Shown one piece after another: positions 22,132 to 29,570 of a stretch of DNA of 36,354 bases (the first letter of the stretch is position 1; each line of letters starts with the position of its first letter). Both the position numbers and the translations under genes were made by a program. This stretch comes from an uncultured Desulfovibrio sp. (GTDB lineage Bacteria; Desulfobacterota; Desulfovibrionia; Desulfovibrionales; Desulfovibrionaceae): contig NZ_CASDOY010000014.1 of assembly GCF_949282365.1 (NCBI RefSeq), positions 1 through 36,354 of the forward strand. Direction: 5' to 3'. The notes beneath the pieces were generated by a model that searched no databases, was not told the origin of the DNA, and saw only the letters and a list, made by a program, of their open reading frames with translations.

Positions 22132-23214
22132 ATGTACGGCAAGACCAGCGCGCGACGCGCCGTGATTTTTTTCCTGCTGGTGCTGCTGGGCGTTGCCGGG
22201 AGCGACGCCGCAGCCGCGGGATTTTCCCGCCCCGCCTTTGACCCCTTACGGGAGGAAGCCCCCATGACGGACACCTCGTTTCGCATCGTGGCCCGTGGCG
22301 ATGCCGCCGTGCCGCCCCTGACGCCCCTGGAAGCGGACATCATCCTGCGCAAGGCCACGGAGGCCCCCTGGTCCGGCGCGCTTGAAAAGAACACGGCCGC
22401 CGGGACCTATCTCTGCCGCCAGTGCGGCGTGGCCCTGTACCGCTCGGCGGACAAATTCGACTCCGGCTGCGGCTGGCCCGCCTTCGACGACGCCCTGCCG
22501 GGCATGGTGCGCCGCCAGCCCGATGCCGACGGCCGCCGGGTGGAGATCGTCTGCGACCATTGCGGCGCGCATCTGGGGCATGTCTTCGAGGGCGAGGGCC
22601 TGACCGCCAGGAACACCCGCCATTGCGTCAATTCCCTGTCCATGAGCTTCGCGCCCGCGGGCAGCGACAAGGAAAAGCTGGGCCTGGCCCTGTACGCCCG
22701 CGTGCGGGATACCAGCGTGGCCGTGCTGGCGGGCGGCTGCTTCTGGGGCGTGGAAGATGCCCTGGGCAGGCTGCCCGGCGTGGTGGACGTGCGTTCCGGC
22801 TATACGGGCGGCCATACCGACAGGCCGTCATATGCGGATGTCTGCCGGGGCGATACCGGCCATGCCGAGGCCGTGCTGGTGCGCTTCGACCCCGCCAGGA
22901 TCAGCTATGAAAGCATCGTGCGCCGCTTCTTCGAGATCCACGATCCCACCCAGCTGGACAGGCAGGGCCCGGATGTGGGCAGCCAGTACCGCTCCGCCGT
23001 CTTCTGGCTGGACGAGGAACAGAAGCGGACCGCGCAGAAGCTCATGGATGAGCTGCGCGGTCTGGGCTACGATGTGGTGACCCGTCTGGAACCGGCCGGG
23101 GCCTTCTATGAGGCCGAGGCCTACCATCAGGACTTTGCCCGGCGCACGGGCCGGGGCGGCTGCCATCTGGCCGTGCCCCGCTTCGAGCGTCGCGCCGACG
23201 GCAGCCCGCGCTAG
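22132..23214 (+). CDS. msrBA: Exported methionine sulfoxide reductase MsrB-MsrA fusion
   Basis: A 360-aa bifunctional repair enzyme reducing both R- and S-methionine sulfoxide. Residues 1-29 form a signal peptide (basic start, VIFFLLVLLGVAG, then Ala-rich). MsrB comes first (about 60-175), with Zn cysteines C95, C98, C141, C144 and catalytic C165 in RHCVNSLSM. MsrA follows (about 195-345), with catalytic C203 in GGCFWG and a likely resolving C344 near the end. The B-A order is the reverse of many MsrA-MsrB fusions. AAGGAG precedes ATG 22132. A second in-frame ATG at 22264 (M45), just after the signal peptide, has its own GGGAGG eight bases upstream and could yield a cytosolic form. A perfect palindrome covers the promoter, suggesting stress-dependent control. 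Confidence 0.94.
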   Translation: MYGKTSARRAVIFFLLVLLGVAGSDAAAAGFSRPAFDPLREEAPMTDTSFRIVARGDAAVPPLTPLEADIILRKATEAPWSGALEKNTAAGTYLCRQCGVALYRSADKFDSGCGWPAFDDALPGMVRRQPDADGRRVEIVCDHCGAHLGHVFEGEGLTARNTRHCVNSLSMSFAPAGSDKEKLGLALYARVRDTSVAVLAGGCFWGVEDALGRLPGVVDVRSGYTGGHTDRPSYADVCRGDTGHAEAVLVRFDPARISYESIVRRFFEIHDPTQLDRQGPDVGSQYRSAVFWLDEEQKRTAQKLMDELRGLGYDVVTRLEPAGAFYEAEAYHQDFARRTGRGGCHLAVPRFERRADGSPR

Positions 23215-23246
23215 GGCGTGCCAACACTATCTGCAGCCTGTTTGAG

Positions 23247-23335
23247 GGAAGGGAAGCCCCTCATCTCTGCTGACGATGCCCGTCGCGCCGAAGGGGGCTG
23301 CGGGCATCGCCGGCAACGCAAGGGGCCTCCTTTCC
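23247..23335. repeat. Partial copy of an intergenic repeat element with imperfect inverted ends
   Basis: Ends GGAAGGGAAGCCCC (23247-23260) and GGGGCCTCCTTTCC (23322-23335) pair at 12 of 14 positions. Inside are GATGCCCG/CGGGCATC arms (23275-23282 with 23301-23308) and the word GGGCATCG-nn-GCAACGC, which also occurs in the tandem repeat at 27847-27984. It lies between the convergent msrBA and MFS genes, where it may also stop transcription. Confidence 0.55.
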
Positions 23336-23472
23336 GGGCCGGATATCCCGGGGACGGTTTGTCGGGGGCGGATGGCAGGGATGATCCTCCCCGCCGGGCC
23401 GGACATCCCGCCCCGCGCCGTCAGCTGCGGTTGCCCGTGGACGGTCTTCCACCCGGGGCGGAACCTTCCTCC

Positions 23473-24675
23473 TCAGGCCCTGATGCGCCGGACCAGCGGC
23501 GCCAGGCAGAAGATGGCCAGACCGAAGAGCACGATGGGCGACAGGGCCCAGCGCAGGTCGAACTGCTGGGAAAGGAAGCCCACCATGGGCGGGCAGCCCA
23601 GGAAACCCAGGAAGCTGAGGGACGAGACCAGCGAGATGCCCACGCTGGGCGGCACGCGGCTGGATCGGCCCGCCAGGCTGTAGCAGAGCGGGATCACGGA
23701 GGCCATGCCGAAGCCCACCAGGGCCAGACCGGCGGTGGCGGGCAGCAGGCTGGGCCGCAGCAGGGCCAGGCTCAGGCCGGCGGCGATGCAGAGGCCGCTC
23801 AGCTGGAGGACGGGCGTGACGCCGAAACGGTTGACCAGACCGTCGGCCAGCAGGCGGCCCGTGACCATGGCGCACATGCAGGCCAGATAGCCGGCGCGGA
23901 TCAGGCTTTCGCCGGGGCGCACCACCTGGGCGAAATAGACGGAGCTCCAGTCGTACATGGCGCCTTCGGTGGCCATGCTGCCCAGGGCGATGCAGCCCAG
24001 CAGGGTCAGGTAGAGGTCGGGGCGGAAGGCCGTTTTCGGCCTGTCCGGGGCGGACGCGCCGATGCGCACTTCCCGGGGCAGGGTCCAGGAGCGCAGGCAG
24101 CAGAGGGTCGCCAGCGTGAGGACGAGGATGGCGGCGAAGTGGGGCAGGGGGGCCACGCCCAGCGGGGCCAGCACCGAGCCGATGAGGCAGCCCGCCACGC
24201 CGCCCAGGCTCCACATGCCGTGGAAGGTGGCCATGATGCTGCGGCCGTAGAGCGTCTCCACGCCCACGGCCTGGGCATTGAGGGAGATGTTGAGCATGTT
24301 GTTGGCAAAGCCGAAGCCCAGCAGGGCCACGGCCAGCCAGCGGGGGCCGGCCGCCAGGGACAGGCAGAGCAGGGCGCAGGGCAGGAGCGCCAGGCCCAGC
24401 AGGATGACCCGGCGGCTGCGCAGGCGCGCGATGAGCCAGGCCGTGGGCACGATGGAGAGCATCTCGCCCAGCGGCGCGGCCAGCAGGACGCTGCCCAGGG
24501 CGGCGTCGCTCATGTGCAGGCTGGCCTTGATGTCCGGGATGCGCACGGCCCAGGAGGCGAAGATCATGCCCATGACGAAGAAAAAGGCGTTGATGGCGGT
24601 CCGGTAGAAGGCCCGGGGCGTGTGCGGCAGCATGCGGGCCGCAGACCGGCGGGCCGCGGTGACGGTCAGTTCCAT
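23473..24675 (-). CDS. MFS transporter, unknown substrate
   Basis: A 400-aa inner-membrane protein with about twelve hydrophobic segments. The N-half contains FFFVMGMIFASWAVRIPDIKASL with the loop 2-3 region RLRSRRVILLG. The C-half begins after a basic central loop (LPREVRIGASAPDRPKTAFRPD). The IPDIK and GMWSLGG features recall the YbjJ/fucose-permease-like branch, whose substrates are mostly unproven. The start ATG 24675 has GAGG eight bases upstream; the frame is open further up, but that part overlaps the CRISPR leader-like region and lacks homology. A weak promoter (TTTTCA, 17 nt, TACATA) may lie upstream. It is convergent with msrBA and divergent from lipBA. Confidence 0.88.
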   Translation of the reverse strand: MELTVTAARRSAARMLPHTPRAFYRTAINAFFFVMGMIFASWAVRIPDIKASLHMSDAALGSVLLAAPLGEMLSIVPTAWLIARLRSRRVILLGLALLPCALLCLSLAAGPRWLAVALLGFGFANNMLNISLNAQAVGVETLYGRSIMATFHGMWSLGGVAGCLIGSVLAPLGVAPLPHFAAILVLTLATLCCLRSWTLPREVRIGASAPDRPKTAFRPDLYLTLLGCIALGSMATEGAMYDWSSVYFAQVVRPGESLIRAGYLACMCAMVTGRLLADGLVNRFGVTPVLQLSGLCIAAGLSLALLRPSLLPATAGLALVGFGMASVIPLCYSLAGRSSRVPPSVGISLVSSLSFLGFLGCPPMVGFLSQQFDLRWALSPIVLFGLAIFCLAPLVRRIRA

Positions 24676-24816
24676 GAAACGATCCTCGGCATCAGACGTA
24701 TGGCGCTCGCGACGGAGACTGTTTGAGCGCACAGACGATATGTAGGCGCATCGGCCCGGCTTGAAAAGGGGCCGGCACGGGAAAATTTTTGCGCCGCAGC
24801 TGTGAAAGCCGGCACA

Positions 24817-24849
24817 CTGTTTTTTCTTGACAAGCGGCGGAAAAAACAG
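24817..24849 (+). promoter_or_regulatory. Inverted repeat enclosing TTGACA, leader-like
   Basis: CTGTTTTTTC (24817-24826) and GAAAAAACAG (24840-24849) are perfect 10-bp inverted arms, and the 13-nt loop begins with TTGACA (24827-24832). The block is AT-rich, 40 nt before the first CRISPR-like repeat, the place expected for a CRISPR leader promoter. No clear -10 is evident. Confidence 0.5.
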
Positions 24850-24888
24850 GGAAACAGAATCTCCGGCCACGGGCCGGACGCTGACGGG

Positions 24889-25221
24889 ACAGCCCCCGGC
24901 AGGCGCGCGGGGATACATCGTTTTGCACGACAATAGCACAAGGGAAACGGCCGCCCCGCAGGCGCGCGGTGAACACGCTGCAAGGCGTCTTCCTCATCGT
25001 CCACGGTGGAAAAGCTCCGCAAGCGCGCGGGGGATGCGACATGCATCCGTGTCCTGACGAGCAGGGAAGCGACAGTTCCGTGGGCGCGCGGGGGATGCGA
25101 TGCCCGCCGATGCCAAGGGCTGGGAAGTGCCCGACAGCTCCGCAGGCGCGCGGGGGATGCATGGACAAAACAGGCACCTTTTCATGCCGCGCCGACAGCC
25201 CGGCGTGCGGGCCAGGCGGCC
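24889..25221 (+). CRISPR. Degenerate type I-E-like CRISPR array without cas genes
   Basis: Six 29-nt repeats start at 24889, 24948, 25009, 25070, 25132 and 25193 (pitch 59, 61, 61, 62, 61). The best consensus is the copy at 25132-25160: CGACAG, CTCCGC, AGGCGC, GCGGGG, GATGC. Against it the copies at 25070 and 25009 differ at 3 and 4 positions, the copy at 24948 at about 7, and the two end copies are more eroded. CTCCGC and GCGGGG can pair as the repeat stem, and GCGGGGGAT recalls the GCGGGGAT of type I-E repeats. The five intervals (24918-24947, 24977-25008, 25038-25069, 25099-25131, 25161-25192) are 30, 32, 32, 33 and 32 nt and unrelated to each other. No cas gene is in the window. It is most likely a decayed or stand-alone array. 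Confidence 0.68.
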
Positions 25222-25325
25222 CCGGACGGAGATCGCGTTCTTGGCGGGCAGGCCGCGGCGGCGCGCGCAATGCCGGAGCTGTAGGATGCCCTTGCCGGGG
25301 CACAGGACAGGCATACAGGTGGACC

Positions 25326-25985
25326 ATGACATGCATCATCGATCTGGGCAGGATGCCCTACCGGGAGGCCCTGGCCATCCAGCGCGCCCGGCATGAGGCC
25401 GTGCGGCAGGGGGCGGAAGACACGCTCTTCCTGGTGGAGCACCCGCCGGTCATCACCTTCGGGCGGCACGGCGGCGCGGAGAACCTGCACCTCAGCCGCG
25501 AGGAGCTGGCCCGGCGCGGGGTCGAGGTCGTGCAGACGGAGCGGGGCGGCAACATCACCTGCCATTTCCCCGGCCAGCTCGTGGCCTATCCCATCGTGCG
25601 CATCGGCAGGCGCACCAACGGCCTGCACGGCTTCGTCCATCTGCTGGAAGAAACGGTGATCCGCACCGCGGCCGCCTTCCGGGTACGGGCCGCCCGCTGG
25701 CCGGGCCGTCCCGGGGTCTGGATCGGGCAGCGCAAGCTCTGCTCCCTGGGGCTCGGGGTGCGGCACTGGGTGACCTTCCACGGTTTCGCGCTCAATGTGG
25801 GCCGCGACCTGTCCCTGTTCGATGCCATCACCCTGTGCGGTCTTGCCGATGCCCGGGCCACGTCCCTGGAGCGAGAACGCGACGCCGCTCCCATCCCCAT
25901 GCAGGAGGTCAAAGATGTCTGTGCCGGAGAATTCCAGGCCCTCATTGCGCATCCCCCCGTGGCTGCGCGTCAAGCTGCCCTGTAG
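25326..25985 (+). CDS. lipB: Octanoyltransferase LipB
   Basis: A 219-aa cytosolic enzyme moving octanoate from acyl-carrier protein to lipoyl-domain lysines. The family signature RGGNITCHFPGQ is at 73-84, the catalytic Lys within QRKLCSLGLGVRHWVTFHG is K137, FALNVGRDL follows, and the acyl-thioester Cys is C171 in TLCGLAD. The ATG at 25326 is preceded by AGGTGG; the frame is open upstream across the CRISPR-like repeats, but that part is not protein-like. The 3' end overlaps lipA by 71 nt. It starts 104 nt after the last array repeat, so any transcript of the array could read into lipB. Confidence 0.95.
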   Translation: MTCIIDLGRMPYREALAIQRARHEAVRQGAEDTLFLVEHPPVITFGRHGGAENLHLSREELARRGVEVVQTERGGNITCHFPGQLVAYPIVRIGRRTNGLHGFVHLLEETVIRTAAAFRVRAARWPGRPGVWIGQRKLCSLGLGVRHWVTFHGFALNVGRDLSLFDAITLCGLADARATSLERERDAAPIPMQEVKDVCAGEFQALIAHPPVAARQAAL

Positions 25986-26835
25986 CCCGGCCTATGCCGC
26001 CACCGGCGCGCTGGTCAGGGATCTGGACCTGCATACGGTCTGCCGCAGCGCCCGATGCCCGAACATGTTCGAATGTTATTCCCGCAAGACGGCCACCTTC
26101 CTCATCCTCGGCGATACCTGCACCCGCTCCTGCGCCTTCTGCAATATCGGCGGCGGGACGGTGGGGGCTCCCGACCCGGGCGAGCCCGCCCGCGTGGGCC
26201 GGGCCACGGCGGCCTTGGGCCTGCGCCATGCCGTGGTGACCTCCGTGACCCGCGACGACCTGCCCGACGGCGGTGCGGGGCATTTTGCCGCCACCATCGC
26301 CGCCATCCGCCGCTGCAACGATCCCTGCCCCACCATCGAGGTCCTGATCCCGGACTTCCGGGGCGACGGGGCGGCCCTGCGCACGGTCATGGCGGCGGGG
26401 CCCCACATCATCAACCACAACGTGGAGACGCCGCCGGCGCACTATGCCCGCATACGTCCCCAGGCGGACTACGGCCAGAGCCTGGAGCTGCTGCGCCGGG
26501 TCAAGGACGCCGGGCACGTCAGCAAGAGCGGCCTGATGGTGGGCCTGGGCGAGAGCGACGACGAGGTCTGCGGCGTGCTGGAGGATCTGGCCGCCGTCCG
26601 TTGCGACATCGTGACCATCGGCCAGTACATGCGGCCTTCGCGGCGGCATCCGCCGGTGGAGCGCTATGTGCATCCCGATGTTTTCGCGGGCTATGCCCGC
26701 AAGGGGCGGGCCATGGGCATCCCCTTCGTCTTTTCCGCGCCGCTGGTGCGCAGCAGCTACAATGCGGAACAGGCCTACGCGGCCCTGAGCGGACAGGGCC
26801 CGTTCCCCGGGGACGACCGGCCCGTGACGGCCTGA
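25915..26835 (+). CDS. lipA: Lipoyl synthase LipA
   Basis: A 306-aa radical SAM enzyme inserting two sulfurs into octanoyl groups. Both clusters are visible: the auxiliary set C43-x4-C48-x5-C54 and the radical SAM set C69-x3-C73-x2-C76. The C-terminal RSSY (279-282), whose Ser ligates the auxiliary cluster, is present too. Other landmarks are LGDTCTRSCAFC, SVTRDDLPDGGA, HNVETP and KSGLMVGLGE. AGGAGG at about 25902-25907 fixes the ATG at 25915, inside the lipB coding sequence in another frame, so lipB and lipA are coupled. The Fe-S demand links it to the suf genes elsewhere in the window. No clear terminator follows. Confidence 0.97.
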   Translation: MSVPENSRPSLRIPPWLRVKLPCSPAYAATGALVRDLDLHTVCRSARCPNMFECYSRKTATFLILGDTCTRSCAFCNIGGGTVGAPDPGEPARVGRATAALGLRHAVVTSVTRDDLPDGGAGHFAATIAAIRRCNDPCPTIEVLIPDFRGDGAALRTVMAAGPHIINHNVETPPAHYARIRPQADYGQSLELLRRVKDAGHVSKSGLMVGLGESDDEVCGVLEDLAAVRCDIVTIGQYMRPSRRHPPVERYVHPDVFAGYARKGRAMGIPFVFSAPLVRSSYNAEQAYAALSGQGPFPGDDRPVTA

Positions 26836-27169
26836 GCGCATGGCGGGGCGACAGGGCACGGGATGCCGCGGCCCGGTCCCGCCCTGCCCGCAGGGCCCCG
26901 GGAGGCAGGGGAGCCGGCGGCGCCCTGTGCCCGGGCGGCCTCATGGCGGTCGCCCTGTGCGCGTCAGGCGTGGCATCTTGCCGCTGGCGGTCGCTCCCGT
27001 CGTCACATCCTGCGCCGGGCATGCTGCCGTGGGGCCGGAGCGGCGCCCCGGTCATGGGAAGCGCCGCCGTCGGTCACGATGCCGGCCGTGAGGCAGGGTA
27101 TCCGGTCGCGCCCTGTCCTCTGACCTGTCCTGTTCGCATGGCGACCGGAACGCACTGGGGAGGTGTGTC
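26836..27169. other. lipA to small exported protein spacer
   Basis: A GC-rich stretch of 334 nt. I see no credible gene, no clear sigma-70 promoter and no intrinsic terminator; only the ribosome site GGGGAGG just before 27170 is evident. Confidence 0.45.
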
Positions 27170-27577
27170 ATGAAAAAGATGCTGCGGACCAGCCTGATGG
27201 CGCTGCTCCTGCTGCTGGGCGGGGCCTTTCCGGCCGCGGCCCTGGACATCCACATCGACAACAGCCAGGACCTGGGCGGGAGCCTGGCCCTGCGCTATCT
27301 GCGTGCGGACGGGGTGTGGGTCACGAAAGGCTGGGTGAACTTCGCGCCGCACAGCAAACGGACCGTGACGCTGGAGACCTGGGAGCCCGTCTTCTACCTG
27401 CATGTGGAAGTGGGGGGCGGCGCGTCCGTGGAGCTGCCGGGCAAGAAGCACCGCTTCTGGGTGGTGCGGGACGTCTTCGAGCTAGAAGGGGATGCCCGGC
27501 CGGCGCAGGGGTATGAAGCGGATTTCGTCAGGGTGGAGGTGCAGGGGGACGACCCCGCTTTCACCCTGCGTTTTTGA
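27170..27577 (+). CDS. Small exported protein, DUF1036-like
   Basis: A 135-aa secreted protein. Residues 1-24 are a signal peptide (MKKMLRTS, then a Leu-rich core and FPAAA). The mature part begins LDIHIDNSQ and contains GVWVTKGWVNFAPHSKRTVTLE, which resembles the DUF1036 pattern of a small beta-sandwich (a DGxWxxxGWxxxxPG-like turn between strands). The mature chain has no Cys and ends with RVEVQGDDPAFTLRF. The start has a strong GGGGAGG site. It is followed by two hairpins and the repeat element, so it is probably monocistronic. The family link is an inference from the motif and the function is unknown. Confidence 0.8.
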   Translation: MKKMLRTSLMALLLLLGGAFPAAALDIHIDNSQDLGGSLALRYLRADGVWVTKGWVNFAPHSKRTVTLETWEPVFYLHVEVGGGASVELPGKKHRFWVVRDVFELEGDARPAQGYEADFVRVEVQGDDPAFTLRF

Positions 27578-27601
27578 GGCCGGGCCGGCGACGGGCCTTA
27601 T

Positions 27602-27678
27602 AGGGCGACATCGCCCTTGTGCCTGGCATGACAAAGGCCGTCGGTCTGTGCGGATCGACGGCCTTTGCCATGCCAGGC
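27602..27678 (+). terminator. Double hairpin with a 23-bp near-perfect stem
   Basis: First hairpin AGGGCGA/TCGCCCT (27602-27617). Then inverted arms of 23 nt (27621-27643 with 27656-27678) with one mismatch around a 12-nt loop; the inner part is CAAAGGCCGTCG/CGACGGCCTTTG. It lies 25 nt after the stop of the small exported protein. The T run is short, but the stem is very stable and probably ends or stabilises the transcript. Confidence 0.6.
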
Positions 27679-27819
27679 GGCAAGATCCTGCATGGGGCGT
27701 ATCGGCACAACTTTTATAAGGTATTTCCAATAAGTATCGGCTGGGTCCGCCCGGTGAAGTGTGCTTGCCGCATGCTCCCGCGTTCATCTGAAAAAGCGCA
27801 CCGGGGAAAGGACGGGACT

Positions 27820-28000
27820 GGAAGGGAAAGCCTCTCGCGCGGGCAGCGACCCAAAGGGCGGCCGCAGGCCGTGCCCGTTGCGAGGCAGGAAGCTACGGGC
27901 ATCGACAGCAACGCGCGACCCAAAGGGCGGCCACAGGCCGTGTCCGTTGCGGCGCAGGAAGCTGCGGGCATCGACAGCAGGGTGGAGGGCTTTCCCTTCC
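27820..28000. repeat. Intergenic element: two 69-nt tandem repeats inside inverted repeats
   Basis: Copies at 27847-27915 and 27916-27984 are in tandem with a 69-nt period; the first 62 nt differ at about five positions. They are enclosed by GGAAGGGAAAGCCTC (27820-27834) and GAGGGCTTTCCCTTCC (27985-28000), complementary except for one extra base. The unit includes GGGCATCG-nn-AGCAACGC, shared with the element at 23247-23335. There is no transposase. The 69-nt length is a multiple of three, so all frames stay open and create false repetitive ORFs. Confidence 0.75.
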
Positions 28001-28145
28001 CTTTCAAACTCCCTCCATCTTCTCCCAAAGCCGCCGGTTTTTTATGGACGGATAAGGACGAGCGTCCCCATTTCTGAAAACGATGTTATCGCGGCCTGTT
28101 GCCGGATATCCCACAGAAACACGCTTCGATGAGGCGTCGCTGACC
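28001..28145. other. Spacer after the repeat element
   Basis: About 145 nt between the inverted repeat end and the stop of the BMP-type gene on the minus strand. It contains a short T run (28038-28043). No gene or clear terminator is seen. Confidence 0.4.
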
Positions 28146-29225
28146 CTAGCGGCAGTTGCAGAGCGTCCTGTCGCGCAGGGAGGGCAGGCGGATGCCGCCG
28201 CGCGTCAGTTCCAGGCGCAGCTCGGCCAGACGGCGCCCGATGGCGTCGGGCAGGCGCACACCGGCATTGCGGGCCCAGACCTGCGGCGGGACGATGTCCA
28301 CGCCGCCGTTGGCCAGGTCATAGGTGATGATCTCGTTGCCGGCGAAGGCCCCCTGCGCCGTGGCCTTGACGATCTCGAACACGGCGCGGTCGGCGCGCTT
28401 GACGATGCTGGTCAGCATCAGGCGGGGGGCCAGGTCGTGCTGGTCCCTGTCCACGCCCACCAGCGGCCTGCCCGCGGCCGCGGCCGCTTCCACGGCGCCC
28501 AGGCCGGAACGGCCGGCCAGCACGGCCAGGGCGTTGATGTCCATGCCCAGCAGTTCCTGCGCGCGGGCCCTGCCGTCGGCAGGGGAGGCATAGCTGCCGG
28601 CCACGCCGTTGATGACGCGCGCGCCGGGGCTCTCCAGACGCACGCCCTCCACGAAACCGTTGAGCATGGTCTTCAGCTGGGGATCGTCCTCGCCGGCCAG
28701 CCAGCCCAGGGTCAGCTCGCCGCTGTCCCGGCGGGCGCCGGGGGCGGGCAGCAGGCCGTGCCGGTGCAGCTGGGAGAGCAGGGCCCCGGCCAGGAAGGCC
28801 GCCTGCTCGTCGGCGAAGGTCACGCACATGATGTTGGCGGCGCGGATGCCCGTATCGATGCAGCCGAACTTCGTCTGCCGGAAGTTGGCGGCGTTGTCGC
28901 GCAGGATCTCGTGCAGGCGGGCCCCGGAGAGCAGCACCAGGTCGGCCTGGCGGGCCGCGGCGCGGAAGATGGCCTCCTGCGAAAGACCGTCGCTGCCCTG
29001 CGGCGGGGCCACGACCACGGCGGTGCTGACGCCCAGCTCACGCCGGGCCTGTTCCAGCCCCTGGCGCAGCAGGTCGTTCCAGCCCTGGTCGGGGGCACCG
29101 TCTTCCAGCAGCAGGGCCACGCGCAGGTGGGGGGCCGCGTCCGCCGCAGGGGCGGCAGCGGGGCAGAGGACCGCCGCGAGGACGGTCAGGACCAGCAGGC
29201 AGGCGAGATGGATGATCTTTTTCAT
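28146..29225 (-). CDS. BMP-family periplasmic binding protein, orphan
   Basis: A 359-aa exported protein. Residues 1-31 are a signal peptide (MKKIIHLACLLVLTVLAAVL, Ala-rich cleavage region). There is no proper lipobox because Leu precedes the only early Cys. The mature part has the Rossmann-type two-lobe layout of the BMP/PnrA family: LRVALLLEDGAPDQGWNDLLRQGLEQA, ADLVLLSGARLHEIL, CVTFADEQAAFLAGAL, LGWLAGEDDPQLKTMLNGFVEGV, INGVAGSYASPADGRA and RPLVGVDRDQHDLAP. Relatives bind nucleosides or related ligands for ABC uptake or sensing, but no ATPase or permease genes are next to it. ATG 29225 has a GGGAGA ribosome site, and a TTGTGG-17-TAGTAT promoter lies just upstream. The ligand is unknown. Confidence 0.85.
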   Translation of the reverse strand: MKKIIHLACLLVLTVLAAVLCPAAAPAADAAPHLRVALLLEDGAPDQGWNDLLRQGLEQARRELGVSTAVVVAPPQGSDGLSQEAIFRAAARQADLVLLSGARLHEILRDNAANFRQTKFGCIDTGIRAANIMCVTFADEQAAFLAGALLSQLHRHGLLPAPGARRDSGELTLGWLAGEDDPQLKTMLNGFVEGVRLESPGARVINGVAGSYASPADGRARAQELLGMDINALAVLAGRSGLGAVEAAAAAGRPLVGVDRDQHDLAPRLMLTSIVKRADRAVFEIVKATAQGAFAGNEIITYDLANGGVDIVPPQVWARNAGVRLPDAIGRRLAELRLELTRGGIRLPSLRDRTLCNCR

Positions 29226-29242
29226 GGAATTCTCCCGGCGGC

Positions 29243-29271
29243 ATACTAGCAGGGGGGCCGGGAGGCCACAA
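29243..29271 (-). promoter_or_regulatory. Promoter of the BMP-type gene
   Basis: Minus strand: TTGTGG (29271-29266), 17 nt, TAGTAT (29248-29243). The start would fall only a few bases before the ribosome site, giving a very short leader. Confidence 0.55.
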
Positions 29272-29570
29272 GCGCCGGCAGGGCGGGACAGGGGGAAGAT
29301 TGAGCAGGCGAACAATTTATGAGTGAAACAATGTGATTTTCTCAACATAGGTTATTTGCAGATAAAAAACGGCATGCGGAAAAAAACGGCGCTGGTTTTC
29401 CCGCTTTTTTTCGGGCGGGGAGCCGCTTTTCTGTGAAAAAAAGCACTAGGCAAGCCTGCCAACATGTGCTAAGTCTCCTGCTCAGGAAACGTGTACGCAT
29501 GTCCCGCCCGTGCGCAGGCTTCGCGCCGGGCGGGGCGAACTCCCTGGGACCCTGCTTGGAAGGAAACGTT
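29272..29570 (+). other. hydG upstream region with leader hairpin
   Basis: An AT-rich block (about 29305-29440), unlike the neighbouring GC-rich DNA, probably carries the hydG promoter, but I cannot fix a single -35/-10 pair. A strong hairpin lies at 29503-29534: CCCGCCCG/CGGGCGGG outer stem and GCGC/GCGC inner stem with one bulged T, ending 36 nt before the hydG ATG. Confidence 0.5.

Noticed and set aside
24692..25339. 215-codon minus-strand open frame with repeated PPRACGA-like peptides
   Set aside because: The repeats in the peptide are the translated CRISPR-like repeats; the frame has no ribosome site, and its composition is Pro/Arg/Cys-rich noise.
27847..27984. CRISPR array at the 69-nt repeats
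   Set aside because: The two copies are contiguous and nearly identical along their length, so there are no unique spacers.
27619..28132. Plus-strand open frames with repeated DPKGG or PKGRPQAV peptides
   Set aside because: They simply translate the 69-nt tandem repeat, whose length keeps all frames open; no ribosome site.
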